From Enterobacter asburiae (GTDB taxonomy: Bacteria; Pseudomonadota; Gammaproteobacteria; Enterobacterales; Enterobacteriaceae): 64,000 bases of DNA. The notes under the pieces were generated by a model. The model saw only the letters and a list, made by a program, of their open reading frames with translations. It had not been told where the DNA came from and did no database searches. This document shows positions 63,693-64,000 of the stretch, piece by piece. Position 1 is the stretch's first letter. Every line of letters starts with the position of its first letter. The stretch spans positions 2,170,001-2,234,000 of the forward strand of contig JAAQVN010000001.1 of the NCBI GenBank assembly GCA_011754535.1. The letters are read 5' to 3'. The position numbers and the translations under genes were made by a program.

Positions 63693-64000
63693 AAGACTTT
63701 CTCCAGTGATTTTGCATTCACGTTAGCATGATTAAAATTATCTTACAATTTATAAAATATTATTGAATTCAATGAGTTCTATCAATTATTCTAGAGCATC
63801 TAAGCATTCTAACTCCATGATATTCAGTTCCATCAAATTCATAAGCAGGAATTTTATCCGAGGCACGCCTGCAAGTCCTGGCGTAGGGTTGAAAAGAACG
63901 AAGTGACCGTCACGGCACGCATGTATGTTTATATAAGAGATTTAACAACATCTAGCACGCAATACGTTCAGATTTGATATGCCCGGCGCCCTTGAATGTC
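63693..64000. other. Upstream region of ldhA, no gene recognised
   Basis: 308 bp to the window end, A+T-rich near ldhA. It must carry the ldhA promoter. No coding frame, hairpin or known operator can be supported. Confidence 0.5.

Overview
The window is chromosomal DNA from an enteric gammaproteobacterium, most likely Enterobacter or a close relative. Most proteins look like close homologues of Escherichia coli proteins and the gene order follows the E. coli b1538-b1602 interval (dcp-ydfG-rspR-ydfZ-ydfI-ydfJ-rspBA-ynfB-speG-ynfC-ynfD-ynfE-dmsD ... clcB-ynfK-mlc-ynfL-ynfM-asr-ydgU-ydgD-mdtIJ-tqsA). The chromosomal rarA-oqxAB-oqxR locus and a Salmonella-type osmVWXY operon fit Enterobacter/Klebsiella. 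No rRNA, tRNA, transposase, integrase, phage gene or CRISPR array was seen. Species level cannot be set from this sequence alone.

Layout. 1-5.8 kb: tail of an MDR oxidoreductase, AI-2 exporter tqsA, spermidine exporter mdtJI with a candidate leader peptide, ydgD protease, small membrane protein ydgU, acid-shock asr with an RstA box, a 100-bp palindromic element and an M32 carboxypeptidase. 5.9-14.9 kb: the complete putrescine-utilisation cluster puuE-B-C-R-D / puuA-puuP, with an exact PuuR site overlapping the start of puuD. 15-20.7 kb: ynfM/ynfL, mlc with its own operator, bioD2 (ynfK) and clcB. 20.8-24.2 kb: osmVWXY osmoprotectant ABC importer. 24.5-36.9 kb: accessory genes: DUF1275 membrane protein, GST, type A chloramphenicol acetyltransferase, SOS gene yebG with a perfect LexA box, rarA-oqxAB-oqxR multidrug efflux, a two-component system next to a MipA/OmpV protein, and a nucleotidyltransferase. 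37-41 kb: an A+T-richer LysR/MFS/SulP cluster. 41-46.4 kb: dmsD, a lone ynfE-type molybdoenzyme with an FNR site, ynfD, ynfC, speG, ynfB. 46.6-54.5 kb: sugar-acid locus rspA-rspB-ydfJ-ydfI with ydfZ, a UspG-like protein, the regulator rspR and ydfG; in E. coli K-12 this locus is split by the Qin prophage, here it is intact. 54.7-63.7 kb: dcp, a CHASE4-like/PAS/GGDEF/EAL protein, uspF, a solitary mgtC with a proline-rich leader ORF, an MFS transporter and ldhA.

Themes: polyamine handling is concentrated here (mdtJI export, puu catabolism, speG acetylation), as are anaerobic functions (ynfE/dmsD and ydfZ, both with FNR-like sites, and ldhA) and drug or stress defence (oqxAB, catA, yebG, osmVWXY, asr). 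No wholly new system is evident. The most useful non-obvious signals are regulatory: a repeated GGTAGTA motif upstream of rspA, ydfI and rspR, a thrice-repeated TTGCACTT motif between rarA and oqxA, and candidate leader peptides upstream of mgtC and mdtJI.
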